Assembly: GCA_037893225.1 (NCBI GenBank)
Contig: JAZGUH010000770.1
Coordinates: 248,001 to 312,000 of the forward strand
Source of the DNA: Hippasteria phrygiana
Taxonomy: Eukaryota; Echinodermata; Asteroidea; Valvatida; Goniasteridae
Direction: 5' to 3'
Length of the DNA stretch: 64,000 nucleotides
This document shows positions 9,333-19,833 of the stretch, piece after piece. Within the stretch, counting starts at the first letter, position 1, and each line of letters starts with the position of its first letter. Under the pieces are notes generated by a model. The model made no database searches. It was given only the letters and a program-made list of their open reading frames with translations, and was not told the DNA's origin. A program made the position numbers and the translations under genes.

Positions 9333-11393
9333 GTGTTTTCTCACCATATTTGTGCTCCAACCTTTTCTGCACCTCTTGCTGGTAGACTGAAGTTTTTCAC
9401 TCAATTTTGGAGTTTGATCACCAATGATCCTTGGATCCTTAATGCCGTTTCCGGCTATCATATAGAATTTCTTTCTACTCCATTTCAAGTTCGTGTTCCT
9501 ACGCCTCGAGCTCAGTCTAAGCGTCATGAATTTCTTTTTGATCAGGAGGTGCAAAAGATGTTGGACAAAGGGGCCATAACTGTTGAGCTTCCAGTTTCAG
9601 GACAATTTATTTCTACTCTTTTCATGGTCCCAAAAGTTTCGGGGGATCTTCGCCCGGTTATTAATTTGCGTCCTTTAAATCATTTTATTGCATATCACCA
9701 TTTTAAGATGGAGAACATCTCGGCGGTCAAAGATCTTTTGTCCAAGGACGATTGGATGACTACCATTGACCTTAAGGATGCTTATTTTACGGTTCCTGTG
9801 TACTCCCTCCATCGTAAATATCTCCGTTTCTGTTGGAAAGGGGTTCTTTATCAGTTTTCCTGCCTTCCTTTTGGCCTTTGCAGTGCCCCTCGCACATTCA
9901 CAAAGATTTTGAAACCCGTCGTGTCCTTCCTCAGGGAGCGAGGAATCCGTTGTGTCATTTACCTTGATGATTTTTTAGTTCTTGGTTCGTCGATGCAGGA
10001 GTGTTTAGGCAACACTCACGAGACAGTTGATCTTCTTCAGAAGTTGGGTTTTGTCATAAATCATAACAAATCTTCTCTTCGCCCATCACAGAACATCCAG
10101 TACCTGGGATTTGTCATCGATTCGCAATCAATGACCCTTTCCCTCAGTCAAGCGAAAATAGACAGAGTCATCCGCCACTGCCACGAGATATTGGCAGCAG
10201 AGTCCACGTCGGCACGCGAGGTTGCCAGTTTGCTGGGCAGGTTATCCTCGACGGTTCAAGCGGTGTTTCCAGCTCCGTTATTTTATCGTCACCTTCAGTT
10301 CGACAAGATTTTAGCCCTTCACAAGAGCGGCGATTACGAGTCCCTAGTTTCTCTTACCCCGGAGTCCAGAGAGGAGCTCCTTACTTGGACTCAATATCTA
10401 CAGTCTTGGAACGGTCGCAGTATTCTTCGTCATTCCCCAGATCTCACAATGCAGACAGATGCCTCAATGATGGGTTGGGGAGCCTGTCTCGACAGTCAGA
10501 AAGTAGGGGGCCGATGGTCGATGATAGAACAGCTGAAGCACATCAATTTCCTGGAATTGTTGGCAGTCTTTTATGCTCTGCAGAGTCTTCTGAAAGATCG
10601 ACACGATCTCCAGGTTCGTCTCCAGCTAGACAACTCCGTAGCAATCGCCTACATCAATCACATGGGCGGTACACACTCCGCGGACCTTGCACGTCTGGCC
10701 ATCAAGATCTGGCTCTGGTGCCTCAAGCGAAGCATCTATCTGTCGGCGCAACACATTCCCGGATCACACAACGTCACTGCGGACCAATTGTCCAGGGTTT
10801 TCAACGATCGGGCAGAGTGGCAACTCGATCCCCGGATCTTTCACAAGGTCATGCTGAGGTTGCAGTTCTCCCCGCAGGTGGATCTGTTTGCAACCAGATT
10901 GAACACCCAGTTAACCCATTTTGTCTCCTGGCAGCCCGACCCCCTGGCCTGGAGAGTAGACGCTCTCCTTCTCGACTGGAAGGGAATCCAGGGTTATGCT
11001 TTTCCTCCATTTTCTCTCCTCACGAGATGCTTATACAAGATTCGGGAGGAGGAGGCTACAGTGGTCCTGATTGCCCCGGTATGGAGGACTCAAGCATGGT
11101 ACCCCAGGCTGTTGGAGCTTTTAATCGATTTTCCTGTTATCCTGCCCCGGACAGCGGACCTGCTTCGTCTTCCGCACGATCATCGCCTTGTGCATCCATT
11201 GACGAATCAGCTAGACCTGGCCGCATGGATGTTATCCGGGAGAACTTGCAGTCAGAGGGACTTTCACTTGCAGTGTCCTCCACTATTCTATCCTCCTGGC
11301 GGGAAGGGACTCACAGGCAATTCAACTCCGCTTGGAAAAGTTGGAATAGCTGGTGTCTTCAAAGACAGGTGGATCCGGTTCATTCATCTATAG
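9333..11393 (+). CDS. DIRS reverse transcriptase-RNase H-methyltransferase-like polyprotein
   Basis: This is the polymerase protein of the DIRS element (686 codons). The RT core is plain: LRPVINLRPLN, the DLKDAYFTVPV block, LPFGLCSAPRTF, and the catalytic YLDD box at about residues 210-213, within VIYLDDFLVLG. RNase H follows at about 370-500 (QTDASMMGWGACL, ELLAVFYAL, LDNSVAIAYINHMGG, HIPGSHNVTADQLSR). The C-terminal part (about 520-650; QVDLFATRLN, YAFPPFSLL, WRTQAWYPRL) matches the region that in DIRS elements is related to DAM-type methylases. Its last 1,009 bases overlap the frame that contains the recombinase, a common DIRS arrangement. No internal stop or obvious damage is seen. Confidence 0.93.
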   Translation: MFSHHICAPTFSAPLAGRLKFFTQFWSLITNDPWILNAVSGYHIEFLSTPFQVRVPTPRAQSKRHEFLFDQEVQKMLDKGAITVELPVSGQFISTLFMVPKVSGDLRPVINLRPLNHFIAYHHFKMENISAVKDLLSKDDWMTTIDLKDAYFTVPVYSLHRKYLRFCWKGVLYQFSCLPFGLCSAPRTFTKILKPVVSFLRERGIRCVIYLDDFLVLGSSMQECLGNTHETVDLLQKLGFVINHNKSSLRPSQNIQYLGFVIDSQSMTLSLSQAKIDRVIRHCHEILAAESTSAREVASLLGRLSSTVQAVFPAPLFYRHLQFDKILALHKSGDYESLVSLTPESREELLTWTQYLQSWNGRSILRHSPDLTMQTDASMMGWGACLDSQKVGGRWSMIEQLKHINFLELLAVFYALQSLLKDRHDLQVRLQLDNSVAIAYINHMGGTHSADLARLAIKIWLWCLKRSIYLSAQHIPGSHNVTADQLSRVFNDRAEWQLDPRIFHKVMLRLQFSPQVDLFATRLNTQLTHFVSWQPDPLAWRVDALLLDWKGIQGYAFPPFSLLTRCLYKIREEEATVVLIAPVWRTQAWYPRLLELLIDFPVILPRTADLLRLPHDHRLVHPLTNQLDLAAWMLSGRTCSQRDFHLQCPPLFYPPGGKGLTGNSTPLGKVGIAGVFKDRWIRFIHL

Positions 11394-12226
11394 CTGATCT
11401 TTTAAATTTCCTGCAAGGTCTCTTCGACAAGGGTCTCCTTTATAGGACCATTAATGTTTACCGTTCGGCCATCTCTTCCGCTCATAGTTTTGTGAATGGT
11501 GCTCCCATTGGTCAACACCATTTGGTTACACGTTTTTTCAAAGGTATTCTCACACTGCGACCTCCTCGCCCCAGATATATGGTTACCTGGGACGTCACAA
11601 CAGTCTTGGATTTCATCAAGTCCTTACCGGACAACAGACGTTTGTCACGAAAGCAGCTCACCTTAAAGCTGACTATGTTGTTGGCTTTGGTAACCGCTAG
11701 CCGTGTTTCGTCTTTGACAGCGATACATCTTCACCAGATGGTCAGGCAGGCGAACGGCGCTTATGTTTTCTGGCTTGTTCACCCTTCGAAGCGTGTTTCG
11801 GTCGCTAAACCGTTTCATAACTTAGAAGTTCATCCTTTCCCGGCTTGCAGGAATTTATGCCCTGTTCGTGCTCTTCAGGAGTATCTTGATCGAACTCAAC
11901 ATTACCGGGGTGAAGGTAGTTCACAATTCAGTCAACTACTTCTGTCTCATGCTAGGCCTTTTCACCCAGTAGTGCCTTCTACTGTTTCCAGGTGGCTACG
12001 AGACGTCATGTCTCTTTCAGGGATTGACACTTCCTCCTTTAAAGGTCATTCGACTAGAGGTGCGTCTACCTCAGCGGCAGCTCAGGCAGGTGTCTCCATG
12101 CCTGATATCCTAAAGGCGGCAGATTGGTCTTCGGCCACCACATTTGCCAAATTTTACAATAGGTCTTCCTCCTCTTCGGAGTTTGGCCGAGCAGTCCTGG
12201 CATTGTCATCGGCACAGATGCTTTGA
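11225..12226 (+). CDS. DIRS tyrosine recombinase
   Basis: This enzyme integrates the circular DNA intermediate of the DIRS element by tyrosine-mediated recombination. I place the start at the ATG at 11225 (MDVIRENLQSEGL). The frame is open from 10385, but that part is the shadow of the RT ORF. An N-terminal SAM-like core-binding domain (SWREGTHRQFNSAWKSW, about residues 25-110) precedes the catalytic domain. The catalytic residues are visible: Arg in TASRVSSL, the HxxR box in GHSTRGASTSAAAQAG, and the nucleophile Tyr in FAKFYNR near the C-terminus. The stop codon lies only 4 bases before the internal complementary region. The protein appears complete, and the frame has no breaks. Confidence 0.92.
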   Translation: MDVIRENLQSEGLSLAVSSTILSSWREGTHRQFNSAWKSWNSWCLQRQVDPVHSSIADLLNFLQGLFDKGLLYRTINVYRSAISSAHSFVNGAPIGQHHLVTRFFKGILTLRPPRPRYMVTWDVTTVLDFIKSLPDNRRLSRKQLTLKLTMLLALVTASRVSSLTAIHLHQMVRQANGAYVFWLVHPSKRVSVAKPFHNLEVHPFPACRNLCPVRALQEYLDRTQHYRGEGSSQFSQLLLSHARPFHPVVPSTVSRWLRDVMSLSGIDTSSFKGHSTRGASTSAAAQAGVSMPDILKAADWSSATTFAKFYNRSSSSSEFGRAVLALSSAQML

Positions 12227-12229
12227 AGT

Positions 12230-12337
12230 CTACAGGGTGAGTCTCTCCGGAATTGGCGAAATATAATTCCCCAATTAGATAAAGGTACTTACCTGCAATA
12301 TAATTAGAATTATATGAGACAATGGAGGAGAGACTCA
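12230..12337. other. DIRS internal complementary region (ICR)
   Basis: Bases 12230-12268 are the reverse complement of the left terminus starting at 7453. Bases 12265-12337 are the reverse complement of the right terminus (13918-13989). The ICR therefore spells the joined ends of the element and would template circle closure during reverse transcription, as in the published DIRS-1 model. The join shows an overlap of about 3-4 bases (AATT/ATT). Confidence 0.85.
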
Positions 12338-12468
12338 CGCTCCCTCCCTATGTCTCTTTTCTTTGTTTTATTTTTTCTTTCTACAGGTCTTTGACCTTTA
12401 CACCCTCCCGAGCGCCGATGACAAATACCTCCATGCGATACCGTACCGTCACACAGCGACAAGCTTCA

Positions 12469-13919
12469 AAAAGACGGCGATTCCAGAGATCACTGGGTAT
12501 ATGTAGCAGTCGTTGAGAGTTTTGCATACTAATAAGGTTGATTCCATTAGCTGCGTAGGGTGGATCAGATTGCATCACAAGGAACAATCTACAGGGTGAG
12601 TCTCTCCGGAATTGGCGAAATATAATCCAGGGTGGCGCACGCGCACCATGCGAGGGATCAGCACAAACCAAAATCGCGAGCTGAACAGCGCCCCCAGTGA
12701 CCAATCTGTCACAATACATTAAAATTGTATAATTTTCATCTTTTATACTTGTTGGTCTACCAACAAACCAACTTTGAACTGAATTGGACATACGGTTTTC
12801 TATAGATATGGGCCCTTCAAAAATGCACATTTAAGATGACGTCATCATGAGGTCACATTTATTTTTAGTTTTTACACCTGCTAGCCTGCAGTACCAACAA
12901 ATCAATTTGAACTTAATCGGACCTACGGTTCTCTAGATATGGGCCCTTAAAATGCACCTTTAAGATGACGTCACATCACCCCTCGTGACGTCATCATGAC
13001 GTCATCATTTATTTTCATCCTTTACATATGCTGGCCTACAAACTAACCAACTTTGAACATAATTATCGGACCTACGGTTCTCTAGATATGGGCATTTCAA
13101 AAATGCACATTTAAGATGACGTCACGTGACCCCTGATGACGTCATCATGACGTCATCATGACGTCATCATTCTATGCCCATCTGTGGGTGGTGGTCTAAG
13201 TGTGTGCCAAGTCTAAAGTCGATCGGATGTACCGAAGTGCCAAAGTGCCTTTTGGAAGAAAAACGTGCACAAACCATATGGGAGAAAAATGCACTTTTAA
13301 GATGACTTCACGTGACCTCTGATGACGTAATCATGACGTCATCGTTCTAGGACCATCTGTGGGTGGTGGTCTAAAAGTGTGTGCCAAGTCTGAAGTCGAT
13401 CGCATGTACCAAAGTGCCAAAGTGCCAAAGTGCCAAAGTGCCAAAGTGCCAAAGTGCCAAAGTGCCAAAGTGCCAAAGTGCCAAAGTGCCTGTGTGGAAG
13501 AAAAATCGTGTACAAACCCTATGGAGAAACGTCTGAAAAGGAAGAAAAAAAGGACAAAAACAATCTAAACGAAAACAAAACCTGTTTCTGCTGAATTGCC
13601 GAAACAGCTAATTATGTTTGTCGCAGCGCGCACACATATAGTGAGAATGCCGTCAAGGTTAACTACAAAATACATGCGCAGTAGCTACTTTCCGCTTCAC
13701 TGAAACTGTTGTACTTGTACTGTTGTTGTAGCGTTCATCATAATAGCGTGTACGGACTAGATCGTGCAACATATATCTGCACTGCATGTTATCAAACACA
13801 GCAGAAAACCAAAACAATCTTGTTGCAGCTCTTTGTCATATCCTAGACTCGCCCTTTACATGACATATCAATCAATATGGATGACCAAATGACAGGGTAA
13901 GTGACCAGCCAGAATTTGA
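12469..13919. repeat. Inverted copy of 6160-7610 inside the DIRS right end
   Basis: This 1,451-bp block is the reverse complement of 6160-7610: 158 bp of DIRS terminal repeat (12469-12626) plus 1,293 bp of the left flanking repeat X (12627-13919). Shared ORFs (69 residues at 6511-6720 and 13359-13568; the first 120 or so residues of the frames at 7249 and 12830) are identical between arms, so divergence is very low. The inner boundary has AAAA shared with the joined sequence. The outer boundary has TGA shared with the true DIRS right end, so both junctions show microhomology. Confidence 0.85.
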
Positions 13920-13989
13920 GTCTCTCCTCCATTGTCTCATATAATTCTAATTATATTGCAGGTAAGTACCTTTATCTAATTGGGGAATT

Positions 13990-14990
13990 CCCAGGGTCCG
14001 CGCGCGCACGTCCACAAAGTGCAAATATTGGACACAAATTGTGCTCCCGCCGTAAATTGCGCAGATCGAGTTTTTTGGCAGTTGAACAGAAAGCATATGA
14101 ACATCTTCTAGGTTAAAATATCCGTTTCTCGGTTAAAAATGAATCCACGCGCGTTCAACCACATTTTACACCGAGCCTCAATCTCTACTGCTTTTTTAAC
14201 CGTGTTTCCACCCAATCGATCCTACTATTTGCACTTCCGCGACGTAGAGGGCAGAAGAGACACTATCCAGTTCACACGTGTTTGATTTCGCTCTGCGCTG
14301 GTACTGGTTTGTTGGGCCGTATCCTACGCCACGGCCCGTTAGGAAAGCCGAGGTGCCGTTCCAGGATTCAACAATTGCATTTTGGAGAGGCTCAGTCTTT
14401 GATTGACATCAACCACGGTGGTGTTATTGACATGCAGTCGGTTTTGACATTTGGCCCCCTTTTCATTCCCATGGAGAAATGAGGTAGGAAAAAACCAGTT
14501 TTGTTCCCGAGCTGTTTGTGAGGGTTTCACGTAAGACGGAGATGCCGTGGAGAAATTTACGGAGCAATTTGCACCCGCATTCATTGATATTATGGAGTTT
14601 ATTCCCATTGCCTAAGATTGAATGGTTTTCTGACAATTTGGGAAATCCTTTTCGGGTCACTTCGCCATTTCGGTCCCTTGTCGTTGCGGGGTTTCGTATT
14701 AAGTGCCGCGCCTCATGCTATTGTGTTGAATACAATAGGCGCATCGGCGCGGCGTCCCTCGCCGATGCATGACGATGGAATGTAGTCCGGCTTTCCTTTA
14801 TCGGAAGTTATTTGCGAAAAATTTGGCTTTTGTTATGCGTAAGATCGTTACCGGTGTCAAAGATGGAATCTTGACAGTATCTGTTCTATTTGACATGGCT
14901 CTTCTCATTTAAATGTAACCCTAAGAAAAGTTGGGAATAGTTGGAGTTGCATCGGCGTAACATGCATTTGCATAACCGACAATTACGAGT
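13990..14990. other. Unrecognised moderately GC-rich DNA
   Basis: No gene is identified. Bases 14224-14270 recur in inverted orientation at 63847-63893, so at least part is a dispersed repeat. The frames at 14282-14482 and 14518-14772 look somewhat codon-like but match nothing I recognise. They may be remnants of a retroelement. Confidence 0.4.
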
Positions 14991-15215
14991 CGCAGACCAG
15001 ACCTCCCAAGTTGACATTATTCTGAGTGCGGTATTTTTAGACAGAGGAATGGCCTCTGGAAACGAAACATTACTTTGCGCTCCATGGTGGAGGTTAATCC
15101 CCATGAGTTGAACGTGCTATTGTGGGTATCACACTTTGGGACAGGAAAAGACCCTTGCAAATGAAATACGGATGTATTTATGTACCTTGCTGGAGGACGG
15201 TCCCAAGTACTACGC
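14991..15215. repeat. Outlying units of the 54-59 kb tandem-repeat family
   Basis: Two to three diverged units carry the signature order seen at 53900-59110: TGAGTGCGGTATTTTTAGACAGAG, a GCCTCTGAAA-like word, then CCATGGTGGAGG or CTTGCTGGAGGACGG. No coding function is evident. Confidence 0.55.
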
Positions 15216-16278
15216 ATCCTTGCGAGTTCGATATAAATAAATATTTAAAAAATGACGTCATGAAAATCGTCCAACGGCCCCGCACACTCACATGTAGTGA
15301 GGAATGTTACTATATCTTCACTCCGAAACAAAATATGCTAATAAAACTGAAATCTCTTGACAGATCTGATGAATTTCTCATGTCATTATCAACGGAAAAT
15401 GCATCCAAACAGATGATTAGTTTTGAGTTACGACTTAGAATGTTCTCCCGTCGCCGTACTGTGTAGGCAAAAGCTCCCTGATCGGCCGTGGACGCCCTTT
15501 GTCGCACTTCCCTCGGTAACAGTCGGAAGACGCTTCGGTTTTTCGTGTCCAATCCTGGCGCTGTGGAATAACATATCGGCCCCTGTTCGGGTTTTTTCCC
15601 GGATGACCCAGATTCATTCTTTGTCTGATGCGTCCTGCTCAAAATCGGCCGAGCGGTTTAAAGAAGTGACGCTCTAAAAGAAATTTCGCGCTCAAATTTC
15701 ACTTTGAAAATGGGTATCGTTTGAGATCCATCTTGATAAGCAGTAGATAGATATATAACATATATATATATATTGTTATCGTAAATAGCAAAATTCGGAT
15801 GATATTGGTTATGAAGTGGCTTCAGGAAATATACTTTTGTTAGGCAGCTTTTTGGCCGATAATCTGATAGAATGCATGCATGGTTCAGACAGGTGCTGTG
15901 TAACTTGCTGCGCGCAGGTACTGTTGGGCGCGCTTGGGTACCAGTCTAATATCCATATTCTCACACAAACTGGAACCTGCTGTATTTTTTATATACGCAA
16001 TACTGCCGCATACATCATAATAATAAATTCAGAATTGCCTTTCACGGCTGATCGTCATGGCTTAAAGATGTCATGAATTATTTACAGTTCATAAAAAGTT
16101 GAGGGTTTACCTCTGAATATGACAACGTAGAGTCATCTGCTAATTGCTATGAATCTATTTTTTATTAAAATGGCACTCATAAATTTCCATGCGTTCTTGG
16201 TGGGCATAACGAGGATATTTATAATAGAACGTTTCAATCATTACAGGCATTATGGCCCAAAATCTGGAGTAGACTTAA
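15216..16278. other. Unannotated DNA with a TA microsatellite
   Basis: No gene is supported. A short (TA)n tract lies at about 15757-15772. The 15423-15677 frame is codon-like (SRMTQIHSLSDA) but no family was recognised. Confidence 0.4.
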
Positions 16279-18238
16279 AGGGGCTGTGTCGATCGTCACG
16301 ATCATAGCAGGCTTGCGGCTGTACACTGAATCCCGAACTGATGAACGCAGATGAACCCAGTAACTGCAAATAATACCCCACGACCGCGCGCTGACCTACA
16401 GGGCGCGCGCGCGCTGACCTACAGGGCTCGCGCGCGCTGACCCACAGGGCGCGCGCGCCAGATCAGATTACAATTACAATGACTGATATGCATGATCCTG
16501 TAGTTATGATACATACTGCATGTACAAGTATTTTGTATGTGTTTGTGCCACCAAAAATATACGATAGGCCTACAGTCGAACATAGTCCGTGCCACCCACC
16601 CGCCGGGCAAACGCCAAAATGTACCGTGACAGAACCAAACGAAAATAAGTAAATAAGTAAATCTGGATTTATAATTGTAAAATAAATAATGTACCAGCCC
16701 CTTCCTATACAAAAATAAAGTTGTAGGCCAATGTATCGAAATAAATTTTGACTAAAATCTTGCTGTGCGTGCAATGATGAGCAAATCAAAGTAAAACAGC
16801 TATACTGATGGCGATATTGAGTCCACGACCTTGTGTTACATTTGACGGCAGGACTTTATGGAAAGTTACTTCATAAGAGTTATTTCAACACTATCAAATA
16901 ATAAACACAATAATAACAGTTATTACCAATAAATAATATACGCCAATGAAATGAGATTTCACCAGTGGCGAGTAAATCTGTGTCGAAAAGTGGGGATGAT
17001 TATTGAATTTGTCAACGAAGTACTGCATCTTGAAATGTTCTCAACGGGGGATACCCCCGCCACAAACACCGCTTGAAATTTAAAACATCACTTTGTGTAC
17101 AATTTCCCCTTTTAAAATTTGTTTACGAAACAAAAAAGAAATACAAATCGGCGGGCCCCTGAACTCCTTCCCCGTGTTTACGCAACTGGCACACGGATCC
17201 CCACATCACTATGATAAAGATGACTACCGAAGAAACAAAGAAATAAACACCCCGAAAAATATTCAAACAACCCTAATTTTCACCTGTTTTGCACGAATTA
17301 TTCGCTTATTACTTTTTATGACTTTTTATTCACATACCGAGTACATGGATCGGATGTACTGTACATGTAATGTATGTACTGTACATGTTGACTATACATT
17401 ACATGTATCGTTAGACTTGATGTGCGGAAATATTGTTTCACACAGCGAGTTGTTGACAAGTGCCAGTGGAATAGCGACCAAGTAAAGTTGTTTCAGCTTC
17501 ATACTGTATAAAAACAATGTACTTCTAAGTTCTAGATTTTCGCTGCTAAAGAACTGTCTGCAGCCACTACCCCTCTTTTAGTAGCATGATAATTTTGTTA
17601 TTGAAGTGAAGGGTCAAAATAAGCCTGAAGCTTTTTATCGACCTAAGTTTACAAGCAAGATACAAACAAGATACATCCAAATGAATGTACACATAATACA
17701 TAGACATGTGTAGCGAAATTTAGCGCGAACTGTCCCACAGCGACAAGACACGTTGCAGTTTTGCTGTGCACATTTACATGGACAAGCACCCCGTGTGCCG
17801 AGTCGTCCTCTCTGGCAAGAGTTTCGGCATGTACATGTCATAGGTTCTCCAGCGTAAGGTTCTACATATCGCCAACCTCCAATTCTATGCAACTTTCAGA
17901 CAAATATTCCATGGCACTTGTGTACATGTGAATGAAATTTTATGAAATAATCAGATGAAATTTGAACGTTTTTTCTAATAATCTTACTCTAAGAGAACTG
18001 AGTGCCACGAAGTGTGCTACTTGTTTATAAGTATATGTGTACACGTATGTGTATTTCAGTACGCAGACGCTGGACATGCGTGCGTGTTGCAGGGGGTGTA
18101 GTTTCTAAAAGCCAATTCTCAGAACAGCCATAACAAACAGATGGAGGTTAAAAATAGCACATAACCGAAATGAAGCGCAAGGGGGCGCACTCCAATATTT
18201 GATTCGTTAACGCGAGATGGCGCGACGACACAGCCCCT
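16279..18238. mobile_element. Non-autonomous TTAA-target DNA transposon (Kolobok-like)
   Basis: A perfect 13-bp terminal inverted repeat (AGGGGCTGTGTCG at 16279; its complement ending 18238) is flanked on each side by TTAA (16275-16278 and 18239-18242). TTAA duplications are made by the Kolobok and piggyBac superfamilies, and the AGGGG start favours Kolobok. The interior of 1,960 bp has no transposase-like ORF. It includes a GC-rich tandem repeat of about 24 bp at 16384-16458. Confidence 0.75.
16384..16458. repeat. GC-rich tandem repeat of about 24 bp, three copies
   Basis: The unit is built from CTGACCTACAGGG followed by an alternating GC run (GCGCGCGCGC). Alternating purine-pyrimidine runs of this type can adopt Z-DNA. 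It lies near the left end of the TTAA-bounded element, where subterminal repeats often sit. Confidence 0.7.
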
Positions 18239-18242
18239 TTAA

Positions 18243-19474
18243 ATCTACATGGTAATGTTTTGTTTATTGAAATTTAAACTTATCTCCCCTCGCAAGATGG
18301 ATCTTCTGAAGGATTAGGCGTAGCCGTTGTTTAATACAGATGACTTTTGTTCTCGAAATGGGGTTCGCGCCCGCAGCTATGTGAATTTTGTAATATATTA
18401 TATATATATATATGTAGAGGACCCATCTGGTAGATGGACAACCCCCCCCCCCCCCCCCCCCTCCATTTTTTTGAATATTCATTAACCACTGTTTATTGCA
18501 ATGTGACTATTTCATGTGTAAGGATTTGAGCCACATGTTGTGCAACAGCTTGCAGAGACACTGGGGCTTGACCAGGTACCTTTGTTCTGGTGGTCATTCT
18601 GATCCCAGATGCAATACAGTCCACAGTGATTTCAGCCAGCTCACCAGTGTCTCCATTTGTCTTTTCATTTGTACAGGTATGTTGTATTTCTTCTATTTTC
18701 TGATTGAACTTAGGATGTGGCTTTTACTGTATTTAAAAGGTTATAGATGTGTGTGTCCTATGTTAAGATTTAAGGGTTAATTGCTAGCTATTTACTTTTC
18801 ATAACTTTTAGTTTCTTTGTGTCGAACCCATGGTCGAACAAAGCACCTGGGCAGAGCATGCCAGAGAACAAAGAACTTTTAGTTCTCTCAACTCAAAGTT
18901 ATCCCTCATCAGAATGAGCAGTTATAGAAATATAGCATGTGTACATAGATGCATTGGCAGTGATGTTTATTGATTTGGCTTTTCTTTCTATTCTTATTCT
19001 GAACTTCCACTTTCGTATTCTGAATTTCCACTTGCTCCTGAACTTACCCTTATCCTTCTCCTTCTCCCACTTTTCTTACCTCTCTCTCTCCTTCTTCATG
19101 CCCTTTCTGAATCTACCTTATTAGTCTAAAGTTCAGGCCACTGCTAATTAAGAACTGGTTTCGGATAGATTTTGAGTGTATTATCTAAATTTTGAGAAGT
19201 AGAGACATTAACAATTAAGTGTTTGCTAAGATTTAGGTTTCTACTGATATTTGATTGCCCTTTTTTATGTAATAGTTGTGGCAAGGTAGGTCCAAGTGTA
19301 GTTTTTACTAAGCCACCATTGTACAGTGTACATGTACATGTATAGAATACAGTTTCCTTTGTCTAGGGACATGATGCAAGAGAGGCCTGAGCCATGTGTC
19401 TGGGCAGCATGGTCAAAATCAGTCATGCATAACTAATTAGGGTCAGTGCACTAGAGGACAGGTACAGGTAGATA
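18243..19474. other. Left flank of the giant element
   Basis: No complete gene is seen. A (TA)n tract (about 18396-18412) and a C homopolymer (18442-18461) lie here. The 81 bases 18596-18676 recur exactly at 52958-53038, on the far side of the giant element. In this left copy they are followed by GTATGT, a good 5' splice site, so they could be the end of an exon. Direction and gene identity are unknown. Confidence 0.5.
18596..18676 (+). repeat. 81-bp direct repeat, left copy
   Basis: Identical over 81 bases to 52958-53038 (starts ATTCTGATCCCAG, ends CATTTGTACAG). Here it is followed by GTATGTTG, a possible splice donor. In the right copy the next bases are AGTTTCTGGG. The pair brackets the giant element but is not adjacent to its termini. 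Confidence 0.8.
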
Positions 19475-19833
19475 ACCTGGCGGAAGCTAGCCCGAGATTC
19501 AGCACGCGATTCAGCCCGCGATTCGCAATAGGGCCCGCGATTCGCCCGATCAGAGCAGCCGCATATAGAAAACTAGAATCCATCCGACAAAAGGAGTTTT
19601 TTTTTTTTATGAAATCACTGGATTCAGGCAACGAATTTTCGAAAAATATCAAGAAATTACAAACCAATTTTGCTTGAATTTTCAGAATAGGTATAGGCAA
19701 AGCTGCACATATTATACTGAACGCTATTTTATGTGTATTTTTTATGAAATAATTTGTCAATTCGCGAGGGCCCATTTCAAAAGCTTCTCTACATCAATTC
19801 CTTTCGGCTCAGCACAATAGCTTCTGTTTAAAA
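19475..19833. repeat. Unique terminal inverted repeat, left
   Basis: It pairs with 52283-52667. It starts with a short run of diverged AATCGCGGGCTG-type units (here inverted, 19495-19552), followed by unique DNA shared with the right end, up to the junction TTTAAAAGAAAGTG, where the monomer array begins. The right copy has about two more of the AATCGCGGGCTG units. Confidence 0.85.

Larger units (their letters stand above)
7453..13989 (+). mobile_element. DIRS-type tyrosine-recombinase retrotransposon
   Basis: Three ORFs in order (gag-like, RT/RNase H/methylase-like, tyrosine recombinase) and no integrase or protease identify a DIRS element. The left end begins ATTATATTTCGCC at 7453 and the right end finishes CTAATTGGGGAATT at 13989. 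An internal complementary region at 12230-12337 is the reverse complement of the two ends joined together, as DIRS circle models require. The left terminal repeat 7453-7610 is matched by 12469-12626. In this copy the right end (13918-13989) is separated from that repeat by an inverted copy of the left flank (12627-13919). All three ORFs are long and open, so the copy looks young. Confidence 0.9.

Noticed and set aside
10385..11224. Long N-terminal extension of the recombinase frame
   Set aside because: It overlaps the RT/RNase H/methylase coding region and has low-complexity Ser/Arg content. Recombinase homology starts after 11225.
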